DNA of 64,000 bases from Acetobacter garciniae (GCF_017377735.1 NZ_JAFVMH010000010.1:31303-95302), one strand, 5' to 3'. Counted from the stretch's first letter, positions 1 to 13,589 are shown. A program made the numbers and translations. Notes: a model not told the origin generated them from the sequence alone.

Positions 1-117
1 CCAGTGCCGCAGCCTGACATCGGTATTGGGGAACTGCGCAATGCAGGCCCGGGCAACCGAATCGAGCGTCTGGCCTGTGGCTTCGGAAACGAGATGAAGG
101 GTGAGTTTGTTTTGCAT
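1..117 (-). CDS. PPDK regulatory protein (DUF299 kinase/pyrophosphorylase), N-terminal part
   Basis: Only the first 39 codons are in the window; the gene runs off the left edge. The start HLVSEATGQTLDSVARA matches the opening of the DUF299 family, whose members phosphorylate and dephosphorylate a Thr next to the catalytic His of pyruvate phosphate dikinase or PEP synthase. It starts 48 bases downstream of the ppdK stop on the same strand, which is the expected partner and supports the call over the PEP-synthase version. A hairpin lies in the gap and may reduce read-through from ppdK. The P-loop and catalytic residues lie outside the window, so activity cannot be judged. Confidence 0.85.
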   Translation of the reverse strand, partial: MQNKLTLHLVSEATGQTLDSVARACIAQFPNTDVRLRHW

Positions 118-130
118 GATGTCTGATTGA

Positions 131-157
131 AAATGGCCGCCCCAGCAGGGCGGCCAT
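131..157 (-). terminator. Hairpin between ppdK and the regulator gene
   Basis: A perfect 10-bp stem (133-142 with 148-157, 5-base loop) lies between the ppdK stop and the regulator start. On the minus strand it is followed by only a short T run (TTTTC), so it is a weak or partial terminator, or an mRNA 3' stabiliser, that could set the ratio of enzyme to regulator. Confidence 0.5.
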
Positions 158-164
158 TATGGTC

Positions 165-2840
165 TCAGGCCTTGACAGCCTTGTTGCGGCGTTCGGCAAG
201 GGCGGCCTGGGCCGCGGCCAGCCGGGCCACCGGCACGCGGAAAGGCGAGCACGAGACATAGTCCAGCCCGACTTCCTCGAAGAAGGAGATCGAGAGCGGG
301 TCGCCACCATGTTCGCCGCAGATACCCAGCTTGAGGTCCGGCTTCGTCGCACGGCCTTTTTCCACACCCATGCGCACCAGAGCGCCTACGCCCTCACGGT
401 CGATGGAAATGAAGGGGTCTTGCGGCAGCAGGCCTTTTTCCACGTATTCCGGCAGGAACGAACCCGCGTCATCGCGCGAAAGCCCCAGCGTGGTCTGCGT
501 CAGGTCATTGGTGCCGAAGGAGAAGAAATCGGCACTCTGGGCAATCTGGTCCGCCGTAATGGCCGCACGCGGCAGTTCGATCATGGTGCCGATAGTGTAG
601 GTCAGCTTGGCCTTGCGTTCGTCCAGCACGGCGTTCAGCGTCGCCTCGCAGGCTTTGCGCACCAGATCAAGCTCAGCCTTGGTGCCCACCAGCGGGATCA
701 TGATTTCGGGAATGACCGCCTTGCCCGTTTCAGCAGAAACGTCCAGTGCCGCTTCGGCAATGGCGCGCACCTGCATGGCGTAGATCTCGGGGTAGGTGAT
801 CCCCAGACGGCAGCCGCGATGACCCAGCATCGGGTTGGCTTCAGACAGGGCAGCGCGACGGGCCCGCAGGCTTTCCACGTCCTTGCCCAAGGCCTTGGCA
901 ATTTCAGCCAGTTCGCTTTCGCCATGGGGCAGGAACTCGTGCAACGGCGGGTCCAGCAGGCGCACGGTCACCGGCAGCCCCGCCATGATGCGGAACAGAT
1001 CGGCGAAGTCGGAACGCTGGAACGGCAGCAGGGCATCGATCGCCTTGGCACGCGCGGCTTCGCTATCGGCCATGATCATCTGGCGCACATGGCCGATCCG
1101 GTCGGGGCCGAAGAACATGTGCTCCGTACGGCACAGGCCGATCCCTTCCGCACCGAAGCGGCGGGCGGTCTGGGCGTCTTCGGGTGTTTCGGCGTTGGCG
1201 CGCACGCCAAGGCGGCGCACGGAATCGGCCCAGCCCATAAGGGTTGCGAAATCGCCCGAAAGCGTGGGCGGAATGGTCGGCACGCGGCCGTTATAGACCG
1301 CACCCGTGCCGCCATCGAGCGTGATCCAGTCCCCGGCCTTGAGAACATGGCCATCCACGCTCAGCGTCTGGGCGGCGTAATCCACGGCAATGCCGCCGGC
1401 ACCGGCCACGCACACACGGCCCATGCCACGGGCAACCACGGCGGCGTGCGATGTCATGCCGCCACGTGTGGTCAGCACACCGCGCGCGGCGTGCATGCCA
1501 TGCACGTCTTCGGGGGAGGTTTCGATTCGGACAAGGATGACATCCTCACCCTTGGCCGCACGGTCTTCCACATCCTCCGCGGAGAAGGCGATGACACCCG
1601 TCGCAGCCCCGGGGGAGGCAGGCAGGCCGCGCGTCAGCAACTGGCGCTGGGCCTTGGGGTCGAGCACGGGGTGCAGAAGCTGGTCGAGCGATGCCGGAGG
1701 CACGCGGGTTATCGCTTCCTCCTGCGTAATCAGCCCTTCCTTGGCCATGTCGATGGCAACACGCAGGGCGGCGGCGGCGGTGCGCTTGCCCGAACGGGTC
1801 TGCAACAGGTACAGCTTGTTGGCCTGCACCGTGAATTCGATATCCTGCATGTCGCGGTAGTGGCGTTCAAGCAGGTCACGAACCTTGAGCAGTTCCTGAT
1901 AGGCGCCGGGCAGGACCGTCTCCATGGGGGACTGGCCTTCGACCGCGCGGCTGGCCGCCATGGGCTGCGGCGTGCGGATACCGGCCACCACGTCCTCGCC
2001 CTGGGCGTTGATCAGATATTCGCCGTAGAAAATGTTCTCGCCCGTGGACGGGTCACGCGTGAAGCATACACCCGTGGCGCAGTCATCGCCCATGTTGCCG
2101 AACACCATGGACTGCACATTGACAGCCGTGCCCCAGCTTGCGGGAATGTCATGCAGCCTGCGGTAGGTGTTCGCACGCGGGTTCATCCACGATCCGAACA
2201 CCGCACCGATCGCACCCCAGAGCTGATCCTTGGGGTTTTCGGGGAAAGCCTTGCCGGTCTCGCGCTCGACAATCTGCTTGTAGCCCTTGACGACTTCCTG
2301 CCATTCCTCGGCGCTCAGCGCGGTATCGTCATGCTTGCCGGTCGCGCGCTTGACCTGTTCGAGCAGGTCTTCAAAGCTGTGATGGGCCACACCCAGAACG
2401 ACGGAGCCGTACATCTGGATGAAACGGCGGTAGCTGTCCCACGCGAAACGCGCATCGCCCGAGGACTGGACCAGCCCTTCGACCGTGCTGTCGTTCAGCC
2501 CCAGGTTGAGGACCGTATCCATCATGCCCGGCATGGACACGCGCGCACCCGAGCGGACGGAAACCAGCAGCGGGGCCTTGGCGTCACCAAAACGCAGGCC
2601 CATGGCCTTTTCGATCAGGCCCATCGCCGCTTCGAGCTGGGCTTCCAGATCGGCCGGATATTTGCGTCCGTTTTCGTAAAAGGCGGTGCAGACCTCAGTG
2701 GTGATTGTAAACCCCGGGGGCACGGGCAGGCCGATATTGGCCATTTCAGCCAGATTGGCGCCCTTGCCGCCTAGAAGATTGCGCATTCCGGCGTTGCCTT
2801 CGCTCTGGCCCGCACCGAAACTGTAGATCCACTTGGTCAT
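165..2840 (-). CDS. ppdK: Pyruvate phosphate dikinase
   Basis: Cytosolic enzyme interconverting pyruvate + ATP + Pi and PEP + AMP + PPi. At 891 aa it has the full family length. The N-terminal ATP-grasp domain begins with LLGGKGANLAEMA. The swivelling phosphohistidine domain carries GGMTSHAAVVARGMG, with the catalytic His after the regulatory Thr. The C-terminal PEP/pyruvate barrel has TIGTMIELPRAA and the catalytic-loop motif GICGEHGG. The neighbouring DUF299 regulator gene points to control by Thr phosphorylation. In acetic acid bacteria, which oxidise substrates to C2/C3 acids, a likely role is making PEP for gluconeogenesis (inference). The long plus-strand open frame opposite it is a high-GC shadow. 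Confidence 0.97.
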   Translation of the reverse strand: MTKWIYSFGAGQSEGNAGMRNLLGGKGANLAEMANIGLPVPPGFTITTEVCTAFYENGRKYPADLEAQLEAAMGLIEKAMGLRFGDAKAPLLVSVRSGARVSMPGMMDTVLNLGLNDSTVEGLVQSSGDARFAWDSYRRFIQMYGSVVLGVAHHSFEDLLEQVKRATGKHDDTALSAEEWQEVVKGYKQIVERETGKAFPENPKDQLWGAIGAVFGSWMNPRANTYRRLHDIPASWGTAVNVQSMVFGNMGDDCATGVCFTRDPSTGENIFYGEYLINAQGEDVVAGIRTPQPMAASRAVEGQSPMETVLPGAYQELLKVRDLLERHYRDMQDIEFTVQANKLYLLQTRSGKRTAAAALRVAIDMAKEGLITQEEAITRVPPASLDQLLHPVLDPKAQRQLLTRGLPASPGAATGVIAFSAEDVEDRAAKGEDVILVRIETSPEDVHGMHAARGVLTTRGGMTSHAAVVARGMGRVCVAGAGGIAVDYAAQTLSVDGHVLKAGDWITLDGGTGAVYNGRVPTIPPTLSGDFATLMGWADSVRRLGVRANAETPEDAQTARRFGAEGIGLCRTEHMFFGPDRIGHVRQMIMADSEAARAKAIDALLPFQRSDFADLFRIMAGLPVTVRLLDPPLHEFLPHGESELAEIAKALGKDVESLRARRAALSEANPMLGHRGCRLGITYPEIYAMQVRAIAEAALDVSAETGKAVIPEIMIPLVGTKAELDLVRKACEATLNAVLDERKAKLTYTIGTMIELPRAAITADQIAQSADFFSFGTNDLTQTTLGLSRDDAGSFLPEYVEKGLLPQDPFISIDREGVGALVRMGVEKGRATKPDLKLGICGEHGGDPLSISFFEEVGLDYVSCSPFRVPVARLAAAQAALAERRNKAVKA

Positions 2841-3040
2841 GTTTGCCGTTCACTTCATTGTTGTGTGCAGCAGGGCCACAATCCCGGATGTCAGGGTGGT
2901 GTGTGTACCGGGGTAAGGGGCCGCATTGCGCACGAATTTTTATTTTTGGTTCTGGACGACGAATATATCCACCCTTGACGTCACCATAACATGCCGCAAT
3001 TTCCCGCGTCGAGCAATCTCTGCACCAAAGCTGTCCCTTA

Positions 3041-6888
<3,848 letters not shown>

Positions 6889-7024
6889 CGCGACATCCGG
6901 CGTCCCGCTTCCTACCCTGTTGACCAGGATTTCCCGCACCCTTCATGCGCAAGCGGTTCGGCACGCGCCTGAATGGCAAGGGCACCTTGCTCCTGCTGCC
7001 GTACGGGCAGCTTTTTCGCACATC

Positions 7025-7053
7025 TGTATGTTCTTGTTACGTTCCTATTTCAA
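7025..7053 (-). promoter_or_regulatory. SOS promoter of recN with LexA box
   Basis: GTTC-N7-GTTC (7030-7044), the alphaproteobacterial LexA operator form, is exact. On the minus strand TTGAAA (7048-7053) and CATACA (7025-7030) are 17 bases apart and enclose the box, so LexA bound there would block RNA polymerase. The site lies about 140 bases upstream of the recN ATG and just after the bamD stop. Confidence 0.75.
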
Positions 7054-7075
7054 GAAAAAAGAACGTGACACAGCT

Positions 7076-8152
7076 TTAATTGAGCACGCGTGACTGCGTC
7101 ACCGGTGCCGGAGCGGGGGCAATGGTCGGGGCGGGGGGCTGCGCGTCGTCGGAGGGGGCGGGTTCCGCCTTCACGGGCGTGAGCGGCGCTTTCTTGAGAT
7201 CCGTCGGCGCATTCGCCCCGGCAGCCCCGTGGCCGTCATTCAGGGCGGTGGGGGCCGGGGCCTGGGTTTTCTGGGCCTCTGGCGTGCCGGGCTCGGGCGG
7301 GTGCGGTGTCAGGGTAGCACCTGCGGGCGTGCCGGGCAGGGGCAGCTTGTTGCTTAGCGCGTGATGGTATTTCAGCTTGTCGTAAGCATAGGCATACCAT
7401 TCATTGCCCGGATAATTGTAGCCCAGCACCGTGGCGGATTTGCGGGCCTGGTCGGTCAGGCCCAGGGTCAGGTACACCTCCACCATGCGTTCCAGCGCTT
7501 CGGGCACGTGGTTGGTGGTCTGGAAGTCCTGCACCACGCGCTGATAGCGGTTGATGGCACCTTCGTAATTTTTTTCGCGCTGGTAATAGCGGCCGACCAG
7601 CATTTCCTTGCCGGCCAGATGGTCGCGGCACAGATCGATCTTCAACTGCGCGTCACGGGCGTATTTGCTTTGCGGGAAGCGGGTTATCACTTCCTCCAGC
7701 GCGTCCATGGCTTCGGCCGTGCCCTGCTGGTCGCGCTGGACATCGGCAATCTGTTCGTAAAAGCACAGGGCGCGCAGGTAATAGGCATAAGCCGCGTCGG
7801 TGCTGGTCGGATGCAGGCTGATAAAGCGGTTAAGCTGCTGGACCGATTCCGGATATTTGTCTTGCAGGTAGTAGGCGTAGCCTTCCATCAACTGCGCATT
7901 GGGAATGTAGCCGGAATACGGATAATTCTGTTGTAGGACTTCAAATTCAAGGGCCGAAAGCGCGTAGCGGTGCGTTTGCAGCGCATCGATGCCGTTATTG
8001 TACAGCGTTTCGGGCGGTGCGAGCTGGGGCACGGCCTGTGGCTTGTCGGACTTGAACAGGCCGCAACCCGCAAGCCCGCCGAGCATGATGGTGGCAAGAA
8101 GACGGGACAGACCAAGACGGGCTGGCGAAGCTTTTACAGAAATATCAGACAT
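7076..8152 (-). CDS. bamD: Outer membrane assembly lipoprotein BamD
   Basis: Lipoprotein of the BAM complex that inserts beta-barrel proteins into the outer membrane. The ATG at MSDISVKASP is preferred because it gives a normal lipoprotein signal: a basic start, a hydrophobic core and the lipobox LAGC near residue 30. The body is a TPR-type helical repeat protein (LYNNGIDALQTHRY, FEVLQQNYPYSGYIPNAQ, ALEEVITRFPQSKYARDAQ). After about residue 250 it has an Ala/Pro-rich tail of roughly 100 residues, longer than in enterobacterial BamD. It lies downstream of lpxC, which links two outer-membrane biogenesis genes. Confidence 0.93.
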   Translation of the reverse strand: MSDISVKASPARLGLSRLLATIMLGGLAGCGLFKSDKPQAVPQLAPPETLYNNGIDALQTHRYALSALEFEVLQQNYPYSGYIPNAQLMEGYAYYLQDKYPESVQQLNRFISLHPTSTDAAYAYYLRALCFYEQIADVQRDQQGTAEAMDALEEVITRFPQSKYARDAQLKIDLCRDHLAGKEMLVGRYYQREKNYEGAINRYQRVVQDFQTTNHVPEALERMVEVYLTLGLTDQARKSATVLGYNYPGNEWYAYAYDKLKYHHALSNKLPLPGTPAGATLTPHPPEPGTPEAQKTQAPAPTALNDGHGAAGANAPTDLKKAPLTPVKAEPAPSDDAQPPAPTIAPAPAPVTQSRVLN

Positions 8153-8254
8153 ACCGGCTCGCAGATAGAGACAGGGTCTTATAGCATGCCGGCTGGTCAA
8201 GAAAAGTCAGGAAACAAAGTTTGTCAGCGGTGCATGGAAAAAAGGCAGTTCCTG

Positions 8255-8290
8255 AAAAATAATGCGTGCAGGGCCCGCCCGACCCCTGCA
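8255..8290 (-). terminator. Possible terminator downstream of lpxC
   Basis: A 7-bp inverted repeat (8267-8273 with 8284-8290, 10-base loop) followed on the minus strand by a T-rich stretch (ATTATTTTT) lies in the 159-base gap between lpxC and bamD. Weak stem; it may be only partly active. Confidence 0.4.
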
Positions 8291-8311
8291 AGTCCAGGCA
8301 CACACCCGCAC

Positions 8312-9298
8312 TCACGCCGCGGCAACAATGGCCTGACGGTCCGATGCGTAGGCCCAGGCGCTTGGGTCGGCAAAAAGCTTGTGCAGCACCTGATTGTTCA
8401 GCCCATGGCCCGAACGATGCCCGCGGAAATGGGCCGTAAGCGGGCCACCTGCCAGATAAAGATCGCCCACCGCATCCATCACCTTGTGGCGGATGAATTC
8501 GTCCGGGCAGCGCAGCCCGCCGGGGTTGAGAACCTGGTCGTCATCTACCACCACGGCGTTGTCGAGCGAGCCGCCGCGGGCAAGCCCGGCCTTGTGAAGG
8601 GCCTCGATTTCGGCCCGTAGGGTAAAGGTGCGGCTGCGCGCAAGCTGCTCGCGGAAGGCCCGCGCACCCAGGTCCAGCGTATAGCTCTGGTGCCCGATGG
8701 CGCGCGCCGCGAAATCGATGCTGAGCGAAAGATGCAGCCGCCCGCCCGATGCGGGCAGCAATTCGACAAATGCATCGCCCTGTTCGACGCGAACAGGCTT
8801 GAGAACCTCGATCATCCGCCGGGGTGCGCCTTGGGCCACGGTGCCCGCGCAGTCCAGCAGGAAGACGAAATCCGCCGCCGAGCCATCGAATACGGGAATT
8901 TCCGGGCCGTCCACCAGCACGCAGGCATTGTCTATGCCGCAGCCATGGAAGGCGGCCATCAGGTGTTCGATGGTGGCAATACGGTTTTCGGGGCGGGCGC
9001 TTTCACCCAGCACCGTGCTCAGGCGCGTTTCCACCACAGTGTCGTAGCGCGCGGGCAGGGGGGCGGCATCCGCCAGGTCGGTGCGCTGGAACACAATGCC
9101 ATGGCCCGCCGGCGCCGGCTGAAGGATCAGGCGAATGCTCTGGCCGGTATGCAGCCCCGTGCCGGAGGCCGAAATGGGCTGGCGGAGCGTTTTCTGCACC
9201 GCCAGGGCAGGCTTGCCCCGCAGTGGAAATGCAGCAGAGTTCCGCGTTTCCGCCGTAATGGAAGAAGGGGGCGGTTCCCTCAGCAGGCTGTCCATCAT
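8312..9298 (-). CDS. lpxC: UDP-3-O-acyl-N-acetylglucosamine deacetylase
   Basis: Zinc enzyme for the committed step of lipid A synthesis, in the cytosol. At 328 aa it is near the usual 300-310, with a slightly longer N-terminus. The typical start of the fold is LRQPISASGTGLHTGQ. The zinc-binding and catalytic regions are visible: HLMAAFHGCGIDNACV, the HKVMDAVGDLYLAG metal motif and the final FRGHRSGHGLNNQVLHKLF with its catalytic His. Two adjacent ATG codons (9298, 9295) are possible. It follows ftsZ but is cut off from it by a strong terminator and has its own probable promoter, so it may be expressed separately from division genes. Confidence 0.96.
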   Translation of the reverse strand: MMDSLLREPPPSSITAETRNSAAFPLRGKPALAVQKTLRQPISASGTGLHTGQSIRLILQPAPAGHGIVFQRTDLADAAPLPARYDTVVETRLSTVLGESARPENRIATIEHLMAAFHGCGIDNACVLVDGPEIPVFDGSAADFVFLLDCAGTVAQGAPRRMIEVLKPVRVEQGDAFVELLPASGGRLHLSLSIDFAARAIGHQSYTLDLGARAFREQLARSRTFTLRAEIEALHKAGLARGGSLDNAVVVDDDQVLNPGGLRCPDEFIRHKVMDAVGDLYLAGGPLTAHFRGHRSGHGLNNQVLHKLFADPSAWAYASDRQAIVAAA

Positions 9299-9342
9299 CT
9301 GGGTATCCCAAGTCTAGATGGCCGAAATATCTGTAATAATGC

Positions 9343-9373
9343 TTAAAGCCCGGCACCGACCAATGCGAGTCAA
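9343..9373 (-). promoter_or_regulatory. Possible lpxC promoter
   Basis: TTGACT (9368-9373, minus strand) is a good -35 element; a CTTTAA-like -10 follows at about 18-19 bases. It lies between the ftsZ terminator and the lpxC start, where a promoter is needed. Confidence 0.4.
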
Positions 9374-9395
9374 TGATTATTGCGTTCTATTACAT

Positions 9396-9427
9396 AAAAA
9401 AAGGGCCGCCCGAGGGCGGGGCGGCCC
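9396..9427 (-). terminator. Intrinsic terminator after ftsZ
   Basis: A perfect 9-bp GC stem (9403-9411 with 9419-9427, 7-base loop) is followed on the minus strand by seven T. This is a textbook rho-independent terminator just past the ftsZ stop and marks the end of the dcw operon. Confidence 0.9.
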
Positions 9428-9448
9428 AAATTATGAATAAAAGATGAC

Positions 9449-11053
9449 CTAGCGCCTTAAAAAAGTCGGAATTTCCAGCCCGGTTTCTCCCTCACCCGGG
9501 CGCAATCCTTCATTCTGTTCTGCCTGACTGACGGATGGGCGGGTCTGGGGGGCGGGTTCCTGCCGGGGATCGGTGCCCGGATTACGCCGGAACGCACCGG
9601 TTACGCGACCGAACAGGCTGCGCGATGCGGGATCCTGCTGCGGGTAGGGGGCCGGGCGCGGCGGTTCGGTAAACAGGTTCGCGTGCTTGGACGCAGCAGG
9701 TGCCGGGGCAGGCTGCAGCCGGGCGGCACCTGCCTGCCCGGGCACGGAATGCGCGGGCGGGGCCGATGCGTTGGGCATGCCCGTGCCGGAAATATTGCCC
9801 GGATAGGCGTTGCCCGCAAATGGCCCGCCTTGCCCCATGCCGGGCTGCGGTGCGGGCTGCTGCCCGGCCATCGGCGCGCCTAGGGGGGCACCCATCGGGG
9901 CCCCCAATGGGGCTGGATTGGCGCGCTGTGCAGCCGGGGCATGCTGTGCGGCGGGGTCGAACTGCGGTTGGGCGGGTGCCCCACCCTGCGGGGCGGCATT
10001 GGGGTGGCGTGCCATGGGGGCTTCGGCCTGCGGGGCCATCTGCGCATGGGGCTGCATGGGGGCTGCCTGCGTTCCCGCGGGGGGGGTGTCGATGCCCGTC
10101 GCAACCACGGAGACGCGGATACGCCCGTTCATTTTTTCATCGATCACGGTGCCGAAGATCATGTTGGCTTCTTCGGGCACTTCCGCGCAGATGCGGTTGA
10201 ACGCCTGCTCGGCTTCGAAGAAGGTCATGTCCTCGCCGCCGGTCACGTTCACCAGCAGGCCCTTGGCGGTAGCCATGCAGGTGTCTTCCAGCAGCGGGTT
10301 GGAAATGGCCCGCTCGGCGGCTTCCACGGCGCGGTTTTCGCCCTCGCCCTCGCCCGTGCCCATCATCGCCTTGCCCATTTCGGCCATGACGCTGCGGATA
10401 TCGGCAAAGTCCAGGTTGACGTAGCCCTGTTCGATCATCAGGTCCGTCACGCCGCGCACGCCCATGTTCAGCACTTCGTCCGCCAGCTTGTAGGCTTCGC
10501 GCAGGGTGGTGCGTTCATTGGCGATACGAAAGAGGTTCTGGTTGGGGATGACGATCAGCGTATCGACATATTGCTGCAGGTCGCGAATACCGTCCTCGGC
10601 AATGTCGGCGCGGCGCTTGCCTTCATATTTGAACGGCTTGCTGACCACGCCAATGGTCAGGATATTCCGCTCGCGCGCCATGCGGGCAATGATGGGGGCA
10701 GCCCCCGTGCCGGTGCCGCCACCCATGCCCGCGGTAATGAACACCATATGCGCGCCGTCCAGGTAACGGGCGATTTCATCGGCCGCTTCTTCGGCTGCCG
10801 CCCGCCCGACTTCGGGCTTGGCCCCGGCACCCAGGCCATGGGTCAGGTGCGGGCCGAGCTGGATACGGTTATCGGCCAGGCTTTTGGCCAGACTTTGCGC
10901 ATCGGTATTGGCGACGACGAATTCCACCCCGTTCAGGCTGGAGGCGATCATGTTGTCAACCGCGTTCGTGCCGCCGCCGCCAACCCCGACAACCGTGATT
11001 TTCGGGGAGAAATCGTCATGCGTCTGGGGCGGGACAGTGAGGTTGAGCGTCAT
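9449..11053 (-). CDS. ftsZ: Cell division GTPase FtsZ
   Basis: Tubulin-like GTPase that forms the Z-ring. The N-terminal core (about residues 1-320) has [14 protein letters not shown] and the tubulin signature [10 protein letters not shown]. After it comes a very long Pro/Ala/Gln-rich linker (about 200 residues with repeated GAPxGAP-like runs) and the conserved C-terminal peptide LEIPTFLRR that binds FtsA and other partners. The 534 aa are long compared with E. coli (383 aa), but long linkers are common in alphaproteobacteria. It is the last gene of the dcw operon, 87 bases after ftsA and directly before a terminator. Confidence 0.97.
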   Translation of the reverse strand: MTLNLTVPPQTHDDFSPKITVVGVGGGGTNAVDNMIASSLNGVEFVVANTDAQSLAKSLADNRIQLGPHLTHGLGAGAKPEVGRAAAEEAADEIARYLDGAHMVFITAGMGGGTGTGAAPIIARMARERNILTIGVVSKPFKYEGKRRADIAEDGIRDLQQYVDTLIVIPNQNLFRIANERTTLREAYKLADEVLNMGVRGVTDLMIEQGYVNLDFADIRSVMAEMGKAMMGTGEGEGENRAVEAAERAISNPLLEDTCMATAKGLLVNVTGGEDMTFFEAEQAFNRICAEVPEEANMIFGTVIDEKMNGRIRVSVVATGIDTPPAGTQAAPMQPHAQMAPQAEAPMARHPNAAPQGGAPAQPQFDPAAQHAPAAQRANPAPLGAPMGAPLGAPMAGQQPAPQPGMGQGGPFAGNAYPGNISGTGMPNASAPPAHSVPGQAGAARLQPAPAPAASKHANLFTEPPRPAPYPQQDPASRSLFGRVTGAFRRNPGTDPRQEPAPQTRPSVSQAEQNEGLRPGEGETGLEIPTFLRR

Positions 11054-11140
11054 GGGCGGCTCCCGAATGTTAACGGGGTTATCTTGAAGGGTCGCAAGAC
11101 CGTTGTTGGCACAAAGTCTACCAGTGTTCCTGTCGCCAGA

Positions 11141-12577
11141 TCAAACCCTCTCGCGTAGAAAAGCGACGAGTTTACGTAAAAAACCACTTGGCGCCGCCTC
11201 ACGGAATTCAACATCGCCGCATGGGCGCTCGGCACTGGCGGCCCAGAACAGCAGCCCCGCCACCGTGGCGAACCCGGCGGCGGCGGCGGTATTTTCGGGC
11301 AGGCCGACAATGTGCTTGGGCCGCCCCAGGCGCACCGAGCGCGTAAAGCTGGCGCCGCCCGCGCGCCCCATGGTGGTGGGGGCGCCCAGTATGCGCTCGG
11401 CCAAGGGGCGGATGCCTTCAAGCAGCGATCCGCCGCCGGTCAGCACGATCCGCCCGCCTGCCGCCATGCCCAGCCCGGCACCGTCCAGCTTTTCGCGCAC
11501 CAGTTCCAGCGTTTCCTCCATGCGGGGGCGGATGATCCGGCCAAGCTGCGCGCGCGATATCTGTTCGAACTGCGGCACGTCATTGCCCAGCAGTTCCACT
11601 GTCACAAGCTCGTCTTCCACATCGGCGGACAGATCGGCACTGCCATACACTGTCTTGAGCCGCTCCGCATTGTCGAGCGAGGTGCTCAGCCCGCGTGCGA
11701 TATCGCGCGTGACATGCAGCCCCCCCACACCGATCTGGGCGGTGTGCAGCAACTGGCCTTCCCCGAATACCGCGAGCGATGTCGTCCCGCCACCCAGATC
11801 CACCACCGTGGTGCCCAGGTCGCGTTCATCGGCATCCAGCACCGACAGGCCCGACGCCAGGGGGGAGGACACAAGGGCCTCCATTTTCAGCTCGGTCCGG
11901 GCCAGCACGGTTTCCAGGTTGAGCAGGGCCGTGGTCGCCGCATCGATGATATGCAGCCTTGCCCGCAGCGTTTCGCACAAATGGCCCCTGGGGTCGGACA
12001 CGCCCTCGGTATCGTCCACCGTGAAGTCTATGGGCAGGGTGTGAATGACCTCGCGCCCCTGTACGGCCGCCTGCACGCGCCCTTCGGTCACGACACGGCG
12101 GATATCGGCTTCCGTCACCACGCGCCCGCCAATGGGCCAGTGTACGTTGAACAGGCGGCTGGCCGGGTGCCCGCAGGACAGGTTGACCACAACCTTGTCT
12201 ATGGGCCGCTCGGCCATGGTTTCCGCCTGCGCGACGGTGGCGCGGATCGCGGCTTCCGCATCGCGCAGGTCGGTGATCGCACCGTTGCGCACCCCTGCGG
12301 ACTTGCGCCAGCCATAGCCTGCCACCCGCAGGGCGCCGTTGGGTTCCCCCTTGCCGATCAGGCAGGTGATCTTGCTCGACCCGATATCGAGCACGGCACT
12401 GTAGCCGCTGCGCCATTGCGGCACGTGGCGTTTTTTCTCGCTGGGGGGCAGGGGCAGTGCACCTTCCGCCCCGCCCACATGCAGCGACAGGTTGGCCGAT
12501 GCCGTACCCCGCTTGCGTTGCAGCCGTTCAGACAGTTCGGAGGAATTGGGGGAGGGTGAACGCGCCGTGTCATTCAT
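11141..12577 (-). CDS. ftsA: Cell division protein FtsA
   Basis: Actin-like ATPase that tethers FtsZ to the membrane. The start at MNDTARSP is chosen because its ATG overlaps the ftsQ stop by 8 bases (ATGAATGA) and the sequence further upstream lies entirely inside ftsQ. The 478 aa contain the phosphate-binding motif AVLDIGSSKITCLIG, the second actin motif VVDLGGGTTSLAVFG and the adenosine motif IVLTGGGSLLEGI. The C-terminal FLRKLVAFLRERV fits the amphipathic membrane-targeting helix of the family. The first 70 residues before the actin fold are a Ser/Arg-rich extension. Confidence 0.95.
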   Translation of the reverse strand: MNDTARSPSPNSSELSERLQRKRGTASANLSLHVGGAEGALPLPPSEKKRHVPQWRSGYSAVLDIGSSKITCLIGKGEPNGALRVAGYGWRKSAGVRNGAITDLRDAEAAIRATVAQAETMAERPIDKVVVNLSCGHPASRLFNVHWPIGGRVVTEADIRRVVTEGRVQAAVQGREVIHTLPIDFTVDDTEGVSDPRGHLCETLRARLHIIDAATTALLNLETVLARTELKMEALVSSPLASGLSVLDADERDLGTTVVDLGGGTTSLAVFGEGQLLHTAQIGVGGLHVTRDIARGLSTSLDNAERLKTVYGSADLSADVEDELVTVELLGNDVPQFEQISRAQLGRIIRPRMEETLELVREKLDGAGLGMAAGGRIVLTGGGSLLEGIRPLAERILGAPTTMGRAGGASFTRSVRLGRPKHIVGLPENTAAAAGFATVAGLLFWAASAERPCGDVEFREAAPSGFLRKLVAFLRERV

Positions 12578-13589
12578 TCTGTGTATCCTCCGGTGCTTTC
12601 TTCTGAACGGCTTTCGCCGGGGCATGGGCCGCATGGGCCGGGCCCTCACCCATGGGCGCCGCCACCGGGTGCCGGGCCGCAGGCGTGCCGGGCGGGGTAT
12701 CGGCTGCCGGGTGTGTCGTCTCGGCCCCGGCCTGCATGTCCGCTTCTGCCTGAGTGTCCTTGCCGGGCTGGGCGTCATTCGCGGGGGCGGGGCGTTCGCG
12801 TATGGTCAGCCGGTCGGGCAGGCGCATGTCAATAAACGCCACCGGGCGGTCAAGCAACTGTGTCGTGGTGTTCAGTTGTGCCAGGCGGTGGATGGCCGCC
12901 GTTTCCTCCCCCTCAGGCAGCAATATGGTCGTGCCGTCCCGCAGGGTCAGGTTCCAGCGCCGGTTGCTGACGCGCACGGCCGCCGTCACCCGCGCCTTGA
13001 GTTCGGGTTCGAGGGCGACCGTCTCGATCAGGGCGGTCGCGGTTTCGTTGGCCCCTTCGCCCACTACCAGCGGCAGTTTTGTAAAGGCCTGGGCGTCCTT
13101 GCCGTTGGCGCCCTGGTCCGGCACGGGCTGGCCCTGGCGGTCGATCAGCGTGAAATGGCCCTGGTGCTGCCACACGGCATAAGGGGGGCGCTCGACAATG
13201 GAGACATCGATCTCCCCCGACAGGTGCCGCGCGACCGTGACATGGTCGATAAAGGGCAGCGCGTTCAGCCGATCCCGCGCGCCTGAGACGCTGAAGCTCA
13301 ACACCGGGTCGCCCACCGAAATGGCAAGGGCGCGGCGTATGGCGGCTTCATCCGTCAGTTGCGCGCCTTCGATATTGATGGCGGTCACCCGCAGGGCGTT
13401 GGCGCCGAGCAGCCTGGTCTGCAAGGGCGCAAGCCGCGCCTGCATGGAGGGAAGCTGCAATGCCCTGTACGCCGCCCCGCCCAGTGCGGCCAGCACCAAT
13501 ACCCCCGCCAGTGGCCGCACAAGCTGCTTCTGCCGTTTCAGAAACAGCTTCAGGCGCGATGGACGGTCCGGGGGGGTAAGGGGCCTCAT
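12570..13589 (-). CDS. ftsQ: Cell division protein FtsQ
   Basis: Bitopic divisome protein linking early and late components. A short cytoplasmic basic N-terminus is followed by one membrane segment (LAGVLVLAALGGAAYRALQ) and a POTRA domain (LRVTAINIEGAQLTDEAAIRRAL), then the FtsQ beta domain. The C-terminal 80 residues are an Ala/Pro-rich low-complexity tail. The 339 aa are longer than the usual 270-300 because of this tail. Its ATG overlaps the ddl stop by 4 bases, and its stop overlaps the ftsA start, the usual ddl-ftsQ-ftsA order. Confidence 0.93.
   Translation of the reverse strand: MRPLTPPDRPSRLKLFLKRQKQLVRPLAGVLVLAALGGAAYRALQLPSMQARLAPLQTRLLGANALRVTAINIEGAQLTDEAAIRRALAISVGDPVLSFSVSGARDRLNALPFIDHVTVARHLSGEIDVSIVERPPYAVWQHQGHFTLIDRQGQPVPDQGANGKDAQAFTKLPLVVGEGANETATALIETVALEPELKARVTAAVRVSNRRWNLTLRDGTTILLPEGEETAAIHRLAQLNTTTQLLDRPVAFIDMRLPDRLTIRERPAPANDAQPGKDTQAEADMQAGAETTHPAADTPPGTPAARHPVAAPMGEGPAHAAHAPAKAVQKKAPEDTQNE

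Noticed and set aside
159..2774. An 871-codon open frame on the plus strand opposite ppdK
   Set aside because: It has His/Gly/Gln-rich, low-complexity protein with no known domain and lies wholly opposite a well-conserved gene; high GC makes such shadows common.
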